A DNA stretch of 64,000 nucleotides, taken from contig NZ_CP026029.1 in NCBI RefSeq assembly GCF_023520895.1, positions 5,704,001 to 5,768,000 on the forward strand. Reading direction: 5' to 3'. The translations under genes were made by a program, and so were the position numbers. Below, in pieces: positions 40,925 to 50,955 of the stretch (position 1 is the stretch's first letter; the number at the start of each line of letters is the position of its first letter). The notes under the pieces are model-generated. The model saw nothing but the letters and a program-made list of their open reading frames with translations. It had not been told where the DNA came from and did not search any database. This stretch comes from Paenibacillus sp. PK3_47 (GTDB taxonomy: Bacteria; Bacillota; Bacilli; Paenibacillales; Paenibacillaceae).

Positions 40925-42601
40925 TTACCATTTTCCATCGATGCGATTTTTGATCTTGTTCGTCATGAATTCTTCGAAATCTGCCGCATCCAGTTTGTTA
41001 TACTCAGCGAGATATTCATTCCAAACGTTTTCAAATTCGGCTGGGGAAGAAAGCACTAAGCGGGAATAATATTTCTGCTGCAGATCTCCGGCACGCTGGC
41101 TAAACAGCTGTTCCGGGGAACCAGGCTCACGCTCAATACTCCAGGCCGGGTACCATGGACGTTCCACCGGCTCGGCATAGAAGTCACCGAAAGTTTTCAG
41201 CTTGTAAGCATCAAGCAGGGCCTTGTCGCCTTCTGTATAATTGATTGCCGCCACTTCCGGCTGGTTGAACGGAACATGGGCATTGCCGTCGTCATACACT
41301 GAGTTATCACCGTACCGCGGCCACTCATAATCGAAATAAGCAAAGCCGTATTTGCGTTTGAAATCATTGTCGTTACGGTTGGTAAGCTGTTCTTCGCTCA
41401 TCACCATGCGTCCTTCTTCATTCACGGAGTAGGTGACTCCTTCTTCGCCCCACTGGACAAGCTTCTGATTCTCATCCGTCAGCAGGTTATCCCAATATTT
41501 GATGATGCGTGCCGGATCTTTAGCGCTTACAGAGATACCGAGTCCGCGGTTATTGACGAAAGATGGAGGATCCACATATGCGTCTGTAATGCTCTCGTCA
41601 TAGACAATCGGAAGGGCGACATAACGCAGGTCGTCATCTCCGGCTGTTCTCAGGTTGGTTGTCGCATCATTAATCTGCCAGGAATAGTTTACAAATCCGA
41701 GTACACGGCCGGAAGTAAGCTTGGCGAGATACTGGTCTTTGTTGGCGGTAAAGGTTTCCGGGTCAACCAAGCCTTTGCTGTTCATTTCATTTAGCTTGGC
41801 CAGCCAGCGTTTCTCATCTTCAGTTCCCTGATAGAGCTTGGCTTCATGGGTTTCCATATCAACCATGACGGCGCCCTCATTCGGGTAGCCGGCCAGATGC
41901 ATCGGCTGATTCGTAATGGTGAAGAATTCACCGGCGGTGCCTGCAAAGGTAACGAATCCAATGGTGTCTTTTCCATCTACGGTAGGGTATTTGGCCTGAT
42001 ATTGTTCGATCAGGTCAAAATACTGGTCCAGTGTTTTGACTTCCGGATAGCCGAATTCTTTCAGCACGCGCCGCTGCATCCAGAAGGTGCTGGTTGGGTC
42101 AGGCGGCGACAAGTATCCGTTTACATTCGCAGTGTAGGGAAGGATATAGATATTGCCGTCTTCATGTGTAATTTTATTCATATAGTCGCCATAAACACGT
42201 TTGATATTAGGACCGTATTCCTCAATCAGATCATTCAGCGGGATGAGTGCACCGGCATCCAGGAACTTTGCAAGCTCGCCTACGGGGGAGATGACGTCAG
42301 GATAATCGCCGCCGGCAATCATTACGCCCGATTTGGTGCTTGCATCCCCGACAACAAATTCCATCTTCCAGTCAACACCCGTTTGTTCCTGAAGAATTTT
42401 ACCGATCGTGGTATCACTTGCCATCACATCTCTATTATTACCAAAACCAAAGTAACTGTAAGTAACCGGTTCTGTGCTAACCTCACTTCCACCGGACTTA
42501 CTGCTGCCTTCTCCGGCATTGCCGTTCGAGCAACCTGCCAGCAGAAGCGTCGTAGCCATGACCGCAGCCAGGCTGGATTGTAACCATTTTTTTCTGTGCA
42601 T
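40925..42601 (-). CDS. Carbohydrate-binding lipoprotein (LplA/YtcQ-like)
   Basis: A 558-residue lipoprotein. The signal peptide ends in LLLAGC at residue 24. It has the large two-lobed fold of the LplA/YtcQ group, with VTYSYFGFGNN at the start and long domains up to NKIKNRIDGKW. It captures an oligosaccharide for the two permeases downstream. The ATG at 42601 follows AGAAAGGGG. The operon is preceded by the YesM/YesN pair, which probably controls it. No glycoside hydrolase is adjacent, so the sugar is unknown. Confidence 0.92.
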   Translation of the reverse strand: MHRKKWLQSSLAAVMATTLLLAGCSNGNAGEGSSKSGGSEVSTEPVTYSYFGFGNNRDVMASDTTIGKILQEQTGVDWKMEFVVGDASTKSGVMIAGGDYPDVISPVGELAKFLDAGALIPLNDLIEEYGPNIKRVYGDYMNKITHEDGNIYILPYTANVNGYLSPPDPTSTFWMQRRVLKEFGYPEVKTLDQYFDLIEQYQAKYPTVDGKDTIGFVTFAGTAGEFFTITNQPMHLAGYPNEGAVMVDMETHEAKLYQGTEDEKRWLAKLNEMNSKGLVDPETFTANKDQYLAKLTSGRVLGFVNYSWQINDATTNLRTAGDDDLRYVALPIVYDESITDAYVDPPSFVNNRGLGISVSAKDPARIIKYWDNLLTDENQKLVQWGEEGVTYSVNEEGRMVMSEEQLTNRNDNDFKRKYGFAYFDYEWPRYGDNSVYDDGNAHVPFNQPEVAAINYTEGDKALLDAYKLKTFGDFYAEPVERPWYPAWSIEREPGSPEQLFSQRAGDLQQKYYSRLVLSSPAEFENVWNEYLAEYNKLDAADFEEFMTNKIKNRIDGKW

Positions 42602-42710
42602 TGCAGTATCCCCTTTCTGTTGTTTGTAAGCACTTTCAGTATAAAATAAAGCCTTTCGTATTGTTACATGGCAAACTTTAGATCGGTCTTTGAATAATTA
42701 AGAAACAAAT

Positions 42711-44456
42711 TTATTTAATGGCCAGCGGCAGCCGGAGGAGTACGCGTGTTCCTTCCCCGGGTTCACTGGAAATGTTGAAGAAGAACGATTCACCGTAATA
42801 GATTCTCAGCCGTGTTATAACATTTTTCATGCCGATTGAATCGCCCATCGCAGAGTCATCCTCAAAGTAATCCTGCAGCTCCCTGATTTTCTCCTGATCC
42901 ATACCGACCCCATTATCTGCACTTACAAAGATGAGCTGACCGTTCTCCTGGGCAATCTGTATGTTGATATATCCGATGCCGGCTATATTTTCAATGCCAT
43001 GAATACTGGCATTCTCCACAAAAGGGAGGAAGGCCATCTTCGGTATTTCAATGTCGAGCAGGGATTGATCCACCTCAATATGATAGTCCAGCTTTGTATC
43101 AAAGCGGTATTTCTGAATCTCCAAAAAGCTTTCGATTAACTCCAGCTCCTCGCGGATCGTTACGAAGCTTGTTTTCCAAAGGATCGATTTGCGGAAAATT
43201 TTGGCCATATTCTGAATGGTTCTGGCGGTTTGAGTTTCGCCTTTCATCTGGCTCCTCATTCTGATCGTCTCCAGCGCATTAAATAAAAAGTGGGGATTAA
43301 TCTGGCTGTGGAGCGCATGCAGCTGGGCCTGCCGCTGGCGCAGCTCCAGTTCCTTTTTTTGTATTTCCGCTACATAGACATCATTGATCAGATTCCCGAT
43401 CCGTTTGCTCATCCGGTTGAACTCGACCGCCAGCTCACCAACTTCATCCCTTTCCCCGTTATAGGGGATCAAACCGAAATTTTTGTCCTTTACGGACTTC
43501 ATCTGCCGCAGGATGTTGCGGATACGGGTATGTATGGAGCGGGACATGATCAAGATCACGATGGTTGGCACGACGAAGTTAATCACCGCAAACCACAGGA
43601 TAAACTGACCGGATTGTCTGACATCCGAGAGAATGATCTCTTCATCCAGCACCCCGTAAACAGACCATCCGCCTACATAACGGTTGTTCTGGTAAGTTTT
43701 CCCGATGACAATGGCTTTCTCCGGTTTGGGGATGTCACTGAGAGAAATAGTCTGTTCTGCTGTGATCAGCCCGCTCGGTTCACCGTTGGCCAGACGCCCG
43801 TAGCGGGCCTGATTGGATGGATCCAGAATGTAAAAGTCGCCGGTGAAGCTGGATAAATCCAGAATTTGTTTTATATAATTCATATTTAAATCAATTTTGA
43901 GCACATGCTCATAGGTCTCCAGCCGGCGATCAGAGAGTCTTTGAATGACACTGATATTATCGGGTGTTACGAAGAGATGCGGATGTGTATTGTTGAATGT
44001 ATTGATCTGTCCGTACCAGTCGCTGTTCCGTGTATCATCCTCAAGTCTAATGATGTTGCCTGAGGCAAGAATAGTAGGATTGTCCGTCATGATGACTAAG
44101 GAGCTGATCACTTTGTTTTCCTTATCCGTGCGGTTGAACAGATTGGATATGGTGTTGAGCGATTCAACATAGCGATTATTAGATACAAAGGTAGTGTTTA
44201 AATGCTGAATGAGCTGCTTGTCAATAGAGTAGAGGTAGGACATGCCTGCAGCATCGTCAATAACGGTTTTTAACTCGGCTTGCAACAGGGACATCGCTTG
44301 TTCCGCATCAGAAGTCTTCTGAGTTTTGATATTCATGGTAGTTACCTTGTAGAACATAACATTGGTCAATATGATTGGTATGAACACACATACAATGTAA
44401 ATCACGATCAGCTTGCTTCGAAGCTTCATATGATGCAGCAGACGGAAGTTGATCAC
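42711..44456 (-). CDS. Sensor histidine kinase, YesM family
   Basis: A 581-residue membrane kinase. Two membrane segments (about 15-37 and 285-305) enclose an extracellular sensor domain, followed by HAMP (about 305-360), the phosphoacceptor motif QINPHFLFNALETIRM and an ATPase domain with NGVGMD and GEGTRVLLRLP. It should sense a sugar signal and phosphorylate the adjacent regulator. It ends 109 nt before the binding protein gene, on the same strand. Confidence 0.93.
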   Translation of the reverse strand: MINFRLLHHMKLRSKLIVIYIVCVFIPIILTNVMFYKVTTMNIKTQKTSDAEQAMSLLQAELKTVIDDAAGMSYLYSIDKQLIQHLNTTFVSNNRYVESLNTISNLFNRTDKENKVISSLVIMTDNPTILASGNIIRLEDDTRNSDWYGQINTFNNTHPHLFVTPDNISVIQRLSDRRLETYEHVLKIDLNMNYIKQILDLSSFTGDFYILDPSNQARYGRLANGEPSGLITAEQTISLSDIPKPEKAIVIGKTYQNNRYVGGWSVYGVLDEEIILSDVRQSGQFILWFAVINFVVPTIVILIMSRSIHTRIRNILRQMKSVKDKNFGLIPYNGERDEVGELAVEFNRMSKRIGNLINDVYVAEIQKKELELRQRQAQLHALHSQINPHFLFNALETIRMRSQMKGETQTARTIQNMAKIFRKSILWKTSFVTIREELELIESFLEIQKYRFDTKLDYHIEVDQSLLDIEIPKMAFLPFVENASIHGIENIAGIGYINIQIAQENGQLIFVSADNGVGMDQEKIRELQDYFEDDSAMGDSIGMKNVITRLRIYYGESFFFNISSEPGEGTRVLLRLPLAIK

Positions 44457-44470
44457 TGACAGGTACCCCC

Positions 44471-46039
44471 TTATTTCTTATTATCGAGCATCAGATTGCG
44501 GTAATCGGTAGGTGTCATATTCTCGAGCTTTTCAAATTGGGTAGTAAAATAATCCGCATTCTGGAAGCCGACCAGCTCAGCGATTTCGTACATGCGTTTC
44601 TTCGTCTGCCGCAGCAGACGTTTGGCCTCCTCAATGCGCAAGGACAGCAGGTATTCATTGAAATAGACGCCGTAGGTTTTACGGAACAGTTGTCCGAGAT
44701 AGACCGGATTCATGTTAAAATCAGCAGCAATCCCCTTCAGATAAATGTTTTCTTTATAGTGTCCGTCGATATACTTCTTGATTTTTTCTATACTGCCTTC
44801 ACTCTTGTCTCCGCGCTTTCCGGCAATATATTCAGCTGCTTCCCCGATAAAATGCAGGAAAACCTGCTTCAGCTGGTGCAAATTGCGGTATTTGGTCTGC
44901 CAATGGAGCAGCTCGGCCGTCGAGTATAATTGGTTCTCATCACCTTCCAGCTGACGGATGATATTGATGATGGCGATCATGCTCCGTCTGATCGTGTTCG
45001 TAACGGCCCCCGGAGCGAAATGGCGTTCCTGAAACTCGGAGAAAATAACATCAACCGCGGAGCTGTAGGCTTGCTTGTTATTGGCTTCCAGCTCATAGAT
45101 CAGCTTGCTGTGAAGCCCTTCTTCCACATCAAAGTAATATAAAGGAAGCTCCAGCAGCTTATCAGCCATGAAAATGCCTTTAAAGCTGGCGGAGAAACGG
45201 TAATTGAGGCATTTTTCAGCACTGGCGCCGGAGGCCACAATTTGTTTCAAATGGTTCGCTTTACAGCCTACAAACAGGGTAATTGTCGTTTTGAGCTCTC
45301 TTTCCAGCATGTCCAGCATACCGGCATAGTTTTTCGGCCCGTAAGGACTCAGCTCATTCATCCATAGTTCAGGGACGATGATCCCATACTGGTTGTTCGG
45401 GCGTCTATGAATCAGCAACGTCTGCGTCTTCTGATGAAAATAACGCTGCAGCGCTGCCTTCAAGGCAGGCATATAATCAATTTCGCCATGGGGAAGCCCG
45501 TCCTGCATTTCTGCAATGACATATGTATAGGAAGAGGAGATCGGCAGCTCCAGTGCATAGGCAATCCGTCCCATTACCTGGTCATCCGGTTCTGTCTGCA
45601 GCAGGCTTTCGATGACGGTTTCGACAAGCGGTTTTTCTTTCGTGATGGATAACAACTGTTTTTGATTTAACGTGTGGGCTATCTTTTTTAAGGCAGCTGT
45701 AAGCTCCTGTTCATCTACGGGCTTCAGGATATAATCTGAAACATTGTAACGGAACGCCTGCTGGGCATACGAGAAATCAGGATATCCGCTTAAAATAATA
45801 AATATGGGCTGCTGCTCAAGCTCTGTCTTTACTTTCCGGATCAGCTCCAAGCCGTCAAGGACAGGCATCCGTATATCTGCAATCACCAGCTCAGGGTTTA
45901 ACTGTTCGATCAGGGCGAGCGCTTCTTTGCCGTTTTCCGCTTCACCGCAAATTTCAAATTGCAGCGGGCTCTCGTTCATAATAGAGATTAGACCTTTACG
46001 GACAAAAACTTCATCATCTACAATCAGCACTTTATACAT
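44471..46039 (-). CDS. AraC-type response regulator, YesN family
   Basis: About 522 residues. The receiver domain (1-120) starts MYKVLIVDDEVFVRKG and has the phosphoacceptor Asp in LVIADIRMP. The C-terminal 100 residues are an AraC double HTH (DFNMNPVYLGQLFRKTYG and VGFQNADYFTTQFEKLENMTP). It is the partner of the YesM-like kinase 14 nt away and probably activates the LplABC-type operon. I chose ATG 46039, with CAAGGAGGA upstream; the frame is open 45 codons more. Confidence 0.93.
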   Translation of the reverse strand: MYKVLIVDDEVFVRKGLISIMNESPLQFEICGEAENGKEALALIEQLNPELVIADIRMPVLDGLELIRKVKTELEQQPIFIILSGYPDFSYAQQAFRYNVSDYILKPVDEQELTAALKKIAHTLNQKQLLSITKEKPLVETVIESLLQTEPDDQVMGRIAYALELPISSSYTYVIAEMQDGLPHGEIDYMPALKAALQRYFHQKTQTLLIHRRPNNQYGIIVPELWMNELSPYGPKNYAGMLDMLERELKTTITLFVGCKANHLKQIVASGASAEKCLNYRFSASFKGIFMADKLLELPLYYFDVEEGLHSKLIYELEANNKQAYSSAVDVIFSEFQERHFAPGAVTNTIRRSMIAIINIIRQLEGDENQLYSTAELLHWQTKYRNLHQLKQVFLHFIGEAAEYIAGKRGDKSEGSIEKIKKYIDGHYKENIYLKGIAADFNMNPVYLGQLFRKTYGVYFNEYLLSLRIEEAKRLLRQTKKRMYEIAELVGFQNADYFTTQFEKLENMTPTDYRNLMLDNKK

Positions 46040-46322
46040 TGATTTTCCTCCTTGGTGTAATATAAGCAGGTGGTGAAAACGATTCCATATGTGGCATCCG
46101 GAAGGACACGAACCCATATTCACCCCCGGGAGATTCCGGGCAACGGTGCACTCATTATAAGCAATGTTTGGCAAGAAGTTAATCTATTGCAGTGGAATTT
46201 TTAATAAAATTAATCATTTTACTAGAGAAATGTGGGTACATAAAGACATAAAGTGTGTAAATATCAAGCCGCTCTTTAAGAATACAACTTTTGTTATTAC
46301 CGTAAGAGAGGAGCAACTGTGA

Positions 46323-46991
46323 ATGGATTCTTGGATTTATCTGGTGATCACACTGTTTTATGCAGGTCTGGGCGTATGGGGAATAATGATGTGCATCCGC
46401 GGCGAGGCGAGGCTGGGTTATGTTGCTCTATTTGCAGTAACAGCTGCACTGATCTGGGATAATGGAGTTATGGCTGCAGGTACAACGATAGGAGAAGGCG
46501 GGCTGCTGGAATCATTGAATACGGCGAGATACTGGCTGCATGCTTTCTGCACGCCGCTGCTCGTACTGGCCAGCCTCGATCTGATCCGGTGGGCAGGCAG
46601 CACATGGGCCAAAACAACGATTGCGAAAGCCATTGCCTGGATCTTTACGGCTGGTCTTATTGTGCTGGAGTTAACTACGCATACATTCTCTCTGCAGCTT
46701 AAGCCCATGCTTGAATACGGTGCGCTGCGTTATGTGCCTGCGAATGAAGAGTCCGGACCGCCAGTCATGGTTTTGCTAATTATGATTCCACTTTTAGCAG
46801 CCGGAATTACCCTCTGGAAGCGAAAAGTAACGGCCATTCTGTTCTTGGGAACAGCCCTGATGCTGGTTGGCAGCATGATATCACTGCCAGTGGAGAGTTC
46901 GGCAATAACCAATGTGTTTGAATTGATATTAATAGCGTCTCTTTGGTACTCAGTGTATGCATTGCAAAAGCAGGAAAGGCGCAATGGATAG
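46323..46991 (+). CDS. Multi-pass membrane protein, function unknown
   Basis: A 222-residue membrane protein with about seven hydrophobic segments and short loops. A conserved-looking LNTARYWLHAFCTPLLVLASLD region lies at the third segment. No transporter or enzyme motif is visible and I do not recognise a family. The ATG at 46323 follows GAGAGGAGCAACTGTGA. It stands alone between the YesN-like gene and the zinc-type operon, with a terminator hairpin 20 nt after its end. Confidence 0.7.
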   Translation: MDSWIYLVITLFYAGLGVWGIMMCIRGEARLGYVALFAVTAALIWDNGVMAAGTTIGEGGLLESLNTARYWLHAFCTPLLVLASLDLIRWAGSTWAKTTIAKAIAWIFTAGLIVLELTTHTFSLQLKPMLEYGALRYVPANEESGPPVMVLLIMIPLLAAGITLWKRKVTAILFLGTALMLVGSMISLPVESSAITNVFELILIASLWYSVYALQKQERRNG

Positions 46992-47012
46992 GGCGGATGA
47001 TTCAGACAAAAG

Positions 47013-47047
47013 GAAGGGTCAATCCGGGTATAACCGGTTGGCCCTTC
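47013..47047 (+). terminator. Hairpin after the membrane protein gene
   Basis: GAAGGGTCAATCCGG pairs with CCGGTTGGCCCTTC. The following T-run is weak. The rest of the gap up to 47440 shows no gene I can support. Confidence 0.6.
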
Positions 47048-47445
47048 TAATTGATCAGAAGCCAGTAACAGAAAGTTCACCAGTAAGAGGTCAGGAGGAA
47101 GTACGCCAATCAAGTCAGTGCCTGAACCACATTGTTCTTGAATCATGATAATCTGCGGAATACACCGCCCCGAAAGTAGACCTGTCGATTAAACAAACCA
47201 TCAAGTAAACCTGTACGGACTCAAACAATCCCTACACCACTACAACAGCCCACAATGCCCGCGTCTGCTCAAGACCTCTGGGCATCCTCGAACCCCTCAC
47301 AGGCAAGAATACCAAAACGCTTCCACCCAAACGCCCAAAAAAATGAAAAATATTTGATAGATGGAATTTACCATTATATTGGAAGGAATTATATTTTAAG
47401 GACACACCTTAATTGACCCTATAAATTATGCTTCAAAATTTAAGA

Positions 47446-47474
47446 TTGACAAATAAATAGGGTTGGGTTTTAAT
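47446..47474 (+). promoter_or_regulatory. Promoter of the second metallophore-type operon
   Basis: TTGACA at 47446-47451 and TTTAAT at 47469-47474 are 17 nt apart. The last base of the -10 is the first base of the Zur box. Confidence 0.75.
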
Positions 47475-47488
47475 CGTAATTATTACGA
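47474..47488 (+). promoter_or_regulatory. Consensus Zur box
   Basis: TCGTAATTATTACGA is a perfect 7-1-7 palindrome and equals the Bacillus Zur consensus. It overlaps the -10 element of the promoter, so zinc-loaded Zur should shut the operon off. Confidence 0.88.
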
Positions 47489-47504
47489 ATTAAGGAGAGT
47501 GACG

Positions 47505-49118
47505 ATGAAGATTAAATGGTTGTTAATTCCAATGGTCTGCATGTTGATGGTTATTATCTGGGGATGCAGTAGTGAATCAAGTAACTTGAACCCTGCCGCA
47601 ACTTCAAGCATGCAGCAAGATAATAACAGTTCAACGGATAATGAGTCAGCTGCGAATGCTGTCAATAATGATTTTCCGCAAGAATTGATTATTGTCGATC
47701 AGGAAATTGCAGCAAGTGTAGACCCTGTGGCGCCTTTAACTTCCAGCTATTTAGTGGCCCTTGCTGCCGGAGAACCTTTATTCAAGGTGGATGCAAATGG
47801 TATAGTCCAGCCTTTATTGGCAGAAGGTGCTGAAGCAATAGACTCGACCACATGGGAAATCTCCTTGAAAGAAAACGCACAATTCTGGAGCGGGAAAGCG
47901 GTCGATGCGGAAGCGGTCATTGCTTCGCTTGAACGTTCTCGGGACCTGGACAAGCAAGTTATTCCTTACATACAGGATTTGACCTTTACCCCGGTTGACA
48001 CCTATACGATCCACGTTAAAACGGCACGTGAGCATATGGACGTCCCTTTAAACCTGTCTTACTATCAAACGCTGATTCATAACGCAGAAGCATCCTTTGA
48101 TTCTGTCGAAACAATGGACCTTACAGGTATGTACAAGGTGGTGGCGTTTGAGCCGCAGAAGCGCATGGAGCTTGAGATTAACGACAATTATTGGGGGCGA
48201 AAACCGACCATTCCCCGGATTGTCCAAGAGCAAATAAGCGATGAGCAGACACGTATGCTTTCTGTATTGAGCGGCAATAGTCATATCGCTCATAAAATGC
48301 CAGTGTCCGGTATATCACAGTTGCAAGGAAGCGATGAAGTGAGAATTTCGGCTGTGCCGGCTGCGAATACGCAAACGATTTATTTAAACCTGAGTCAAAG
48401 CAAGTTCCAGGATGTCCGGGTCAGACAAGCATTGTCCTGGGGGATTGATCGCGATGAATTGATTGTCCAGGCTGCAGAAGGACAGAGCATTCCATTGACG
48501 ACATGGATGAGCTCAAATCCGGCATTTTCGGAAGCGCGCAACGCTGTCTATACACAATATGATGCTGAGCGCGCGGGTCAGCTGCTGGATGAAGCGGGCT
48601 GGCTGTTAAGCGATTCAGGCGTACGGATGAAAGACGGAGAGCCCCTGACAATCAATCTGATGACATGGGGTGGCGACAGTGCACTGGGAGAAACGCTGCA
48701 ATTCCAGTGGACCAAGCTGGGGATTCAAGCGAATGTACAACACGGGGACTATAATTTGATCGAGGTTGCTCGTGAAAATGGGGAATGGGACGCATTTATT
48801 GAGGCCTGGAGTACATTTGGCGATCCGCTAACATTGATGAAAGGACAATTTTCACCTTCAGGAAGCGGCAATTACGGCGGATTCGACGATGAGCTGACGA
48901 ATGATTTATTGGAACAGCTGGCTTTAGCGAACGATGAGGCAACACGGCGTGAGCTGGCGCTCGAAATCAATGCTCACGTAGCTGAACAAGCTCCGGTTGT
49001 TAGCCTTTTTCCTCGCCCGCAAATTACGGCCGTTAGTCAAAAGCTTGAAGGTTTTGTCGATCATTTCCGCCAGTTCGAAAATTTGGTCAATGAAAATTTG
49101 ACATTCGTATCGCCATAA
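47505..49118 (+). CDS. Metallophore-type ABC substrate-binding lipoprotein (CntA/NikA-like)
   Basis: About 537 residues. The signal peptide ends in VIIWGC, so a lipid-anchored protein. The fold is that of nickel/peptide binding proteins: EISLKENAQFWSGKAVDAEA, then DLTGMYKVVAFEPQKRMEL, and RQALSWGIDRDELI. It is the first gene behind a consensus Zur box and has two permeases, a fused ATPase and an MFS exporter behind it, as in staphylopine-type operons. I infer a zinc-opine complex as cargo. The ATG at 47505 follows AAGGAGAGTGACG. Confidence 0.88.
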   Translation: MKIKWLLIPMVCMLMVIIWGCSSESSNLNPAATSSMQQDNNSSTDNESAANAVNNDFPQELIIVDQEIAASVDPVAPLTSSYLVALAAGEPLFKVDANGIVQPLLAEGAEAIDSTTWEISLKENAQFWSGKAVDAEAVIASLERSRDLDKQVIPYIQDLTFTPVDTYTIHVKTAREHMDVPLNLSYYQTLIHNAEASFDSVETMDLTGMYKVVAFEPQKRMELEINDNYWGRKPTIPRIVQEQISDEQTRMLSVLSGNSHIAHKMPVSGISQLQGSDEVRISAVPAANTQTIYLNLSQSKFQDVRVRQALSWGIDRDELIVQAAEGQSIPLTTWMSSNPAFSEARNAVYTQYDAERAGQLLDEAGWLLSDSGVRMKDGEPLTINLMTWGGDSALGETLQFQWTKLGIQANVQHGDYNLIEVARENGEWDAFIEAWSTFGDPLTLMKGQFSPSGSGNYGGFDDELTNDLLEQLALANDEATRRELALEINAHVAEQAPVVSLFPRPQITAVSQKLEGFVDHFRQFENLVNENLTFVSP

Positions 49119-49131
49119 GGAGGCAAGCGTA

Positions 49132-50097
49132 ATGGGGTTTCGGTTATTAAAAAAGGCCATAGAAACGCTTATTACTGTCTTCGTGGCCTCACTGGTCCTG
49201 TTTGCGCTTATTCGCCTTGCTCCGGGTGATCCTGCCAAACTGCTCATTGGCTCTACTTTCGAGGTTGCGATTGATGTTGAGGCTTATGATGCGGCGGTTA
49301 ACGAAACGCGTGAACAAATGGGGCTTACAGAGAGTGTACCCAATCAGTATTTCTCATGGATGGGCAGCCTGCTGCAGCTGGATCTGGGGAATTCCTACTA
49401 TACAGGTCGCGCAGTGACAGAGGAACTCGGTGAGAGATTGCCGGCCACACTTCTATTAGCAGCTGCCGCACTGCTGATTCAAGTGATATTAGGATTTGTA
49501 GTGGGGACGTTGTCTGCCGTTTATAATGGAGCATTTTTTGATACAGCGGTAAGGGTTATTTGTGTAGGGCTGGCATCCATTCCTGGATTTGTAATCGGCC
49601 TGCTGCTGCTTTTATTGTTAGCGGTCCAATTTGGTGTATACGAGATTACCAGTCAGGCGAGTCTTCCCAGATTATGGCTTCCTGCTTTGACGATGGGACT
49701 GCTGGGCGCGCCACAAATGATCCGTGTTGTGCGGGCCAACCTGCTGAGTGAATTGGGACAGGTCTATATTCAGTCTGCGGTATCCAGAGGGCTGAGCCAG
49801 CGACGGGTAGTGTGGCATGCGATGCGTAATGCACTGATTCCGACAATTACAATGATTGGCTTGTCATTCACTGCTTTTATAGGCGGGGCAGTTATCATTG
49901 AAAGTATTTTTGCCTGGCCGGGACTGGGAGAGTACGCACTTGAAGCTATTTTAAACAAGGATTATCCGGTCCTGCAGGGTTATGCTCTTCTAACGGTGGT
50001 ATCGGTTGTCATCATTCATATTATAGTAGATGCTATTTATGCCGTTCTTGATCCCCGTGTTTCCCGGAGACAGGAAAGGGCGGTGACTAATGAGTAA
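49132..50097 (+). CDS. ABC permease B (CntB/NikB-like)
   Basis: A 321-residue permease with six membrane segments: RLAPGDPAKLLI after the first, LGNSYYTGRAVTEEL in the outer loop and coupling loop AVSRGLSQRRVVWHAMRNAL. The ATG follows AAGGAGGCAAGCGTA. It overlaps the next gene by 8 nt. Confidence 0.9.
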   Translation: MGFRLLKKAIETLITVFVASLVLFALIRLAPGDPAKLLIGSTFEVAIDVEAYDAAVNETREQMGLTESVPNQYFSWMGSLLQLDLGNSYYTGRAVTEELGERLPATLLLAAAALLIQVILGFVVGTLSAVYNGAFFDTAVRVICVGLASIPGFVIGLLLLLLLAVQFGVYEITSQASLPRLWLPALTMGLLGAPQMIRVVRANLLSELGQVYIQSAVSRGLSQRRVVWHAMRNALIPTITMIGLSFTAFIGGAVIIESIFAWPGLGEYALEAILNKDYPVLQGYALLTVVSVVIIHIIVDAIYAVLDPRVSRRQERAVTNE

Positions 50098-50917
50098 ACT
50101 GAAATCCATGTCGGGCCTCATTTTCGGCACTGTGCTGCTGGCGGTTATTGCAGGAGCTATTTTTGCAGCACCATGGTTATCGTTGCAGGATCCACTGGCA
50201 ATGAGTGTGGGAGAACGTCTGGAGAAGCCAAGTGCAGAACATCCGCTTGGTACCGATCGATTCGGCCGCGATATTCTTTCCCGCACATTGCATGGAGGGA
50301 AAACAACGTTTCTTTCATGTGTCCTTGCATTGGGTTCAGCGTTATTAATCGGCATGCTGGTTGGCGTTACTGCCGGGATGTTTCATGACACGTTATTGGA
50401 TCATGTTATTATGAGGCTTATCGATGTCCTGCTGGCTTTTCCGTTCATGGTGTTCGCAATGGTTATTGCCGCATTATTCGGAACTGGTTTATATCATTTA
50501 TTGTTTGCAGTCGTAATCGTATGGTGGGTCAGTTTTGCTCGTCTGACCAGAAGCATCGTGCTTAGTGCGAAGAGCAGCACATCTGTTGATGCGGCTAGAG
50601 TGCTTGGCAGCTCAAATTTCATCATTATGATCAAAGAGCTTCTCCCAAAAGCGTTTGGGCCTGTTCTCGTTCTGGCAACATTTGAACTGGGCAACCTCAT
50701 TTTGGCCATTGCCGCACTTTCCTTTATCGGACTGGGATCACAGCCGCCATCACCGGAGTGGGGAAGTATGCTTGCAGACGGACGTGCCCATTTCATGATG
50801 AACCCGCATGTGCTGCTGGGTCCAGCGCTCTTTATTGTGCTGACCGTTCTTGCGTTTAATTGCATTGGCGAAGGGCTGCGTGACCGTTTGGATCCGTATG
50901 AAAAAACGCGCATATAA
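50090..50917 (+). CDS. ABC permease C (CntC/NikC-like)
   Basis: A 275-residue permease. HPLGTDRFGRDILSRTL and the coupling loop AARVLGSSNFIIMIKELLPKA are typical of OppC-type subunits. It pairs with the permease at 49132. The coupled start shows joint translation. Confidence 0.9.
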   Translation: MSKLKSMSGLIFGTVLLAVIAGAIFAAPWLSLQDPLAMSVGERLEKPSAEHPLGTDRFGRDILSRTLHGGKTTFLSCVLALGSALLIGMLVGVTAGMFHDTLLDHVIMRLIDVLLAFPFMVFAMVIAALFGTGLYHLLFAVVIVWWVSFARLTRSIVLSAKSSTSVDAARVLGSSNFIIMIKELLPKAFGPVLVLATFELGNLILAIAALSFIGLGSQPPSPEWGSMLADGRAHFMMNPHVLLGPALFIVLTVLAFNCIGEGLRDRLDPYEKTRI

Positions 50918-50955
50918 AGAAAGCTTTATATAGGCAAGATGAAAGGGGGAGGATT

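Noticed and set aside
46730..47148. Open frames on both strands at the end of the membrane protein gene
   Set aside because: They overlap the gene or the terminator hairpin in another frame and have no start signal.
47150..47440. Insertion-sequence remnant before the zinc-type operon
   Set aside because: The sequence has a slightly unusual base composition and a duplicated AAACCTGT-like word, but no inverted ends, target duplication or transposase fragment that I can point to.
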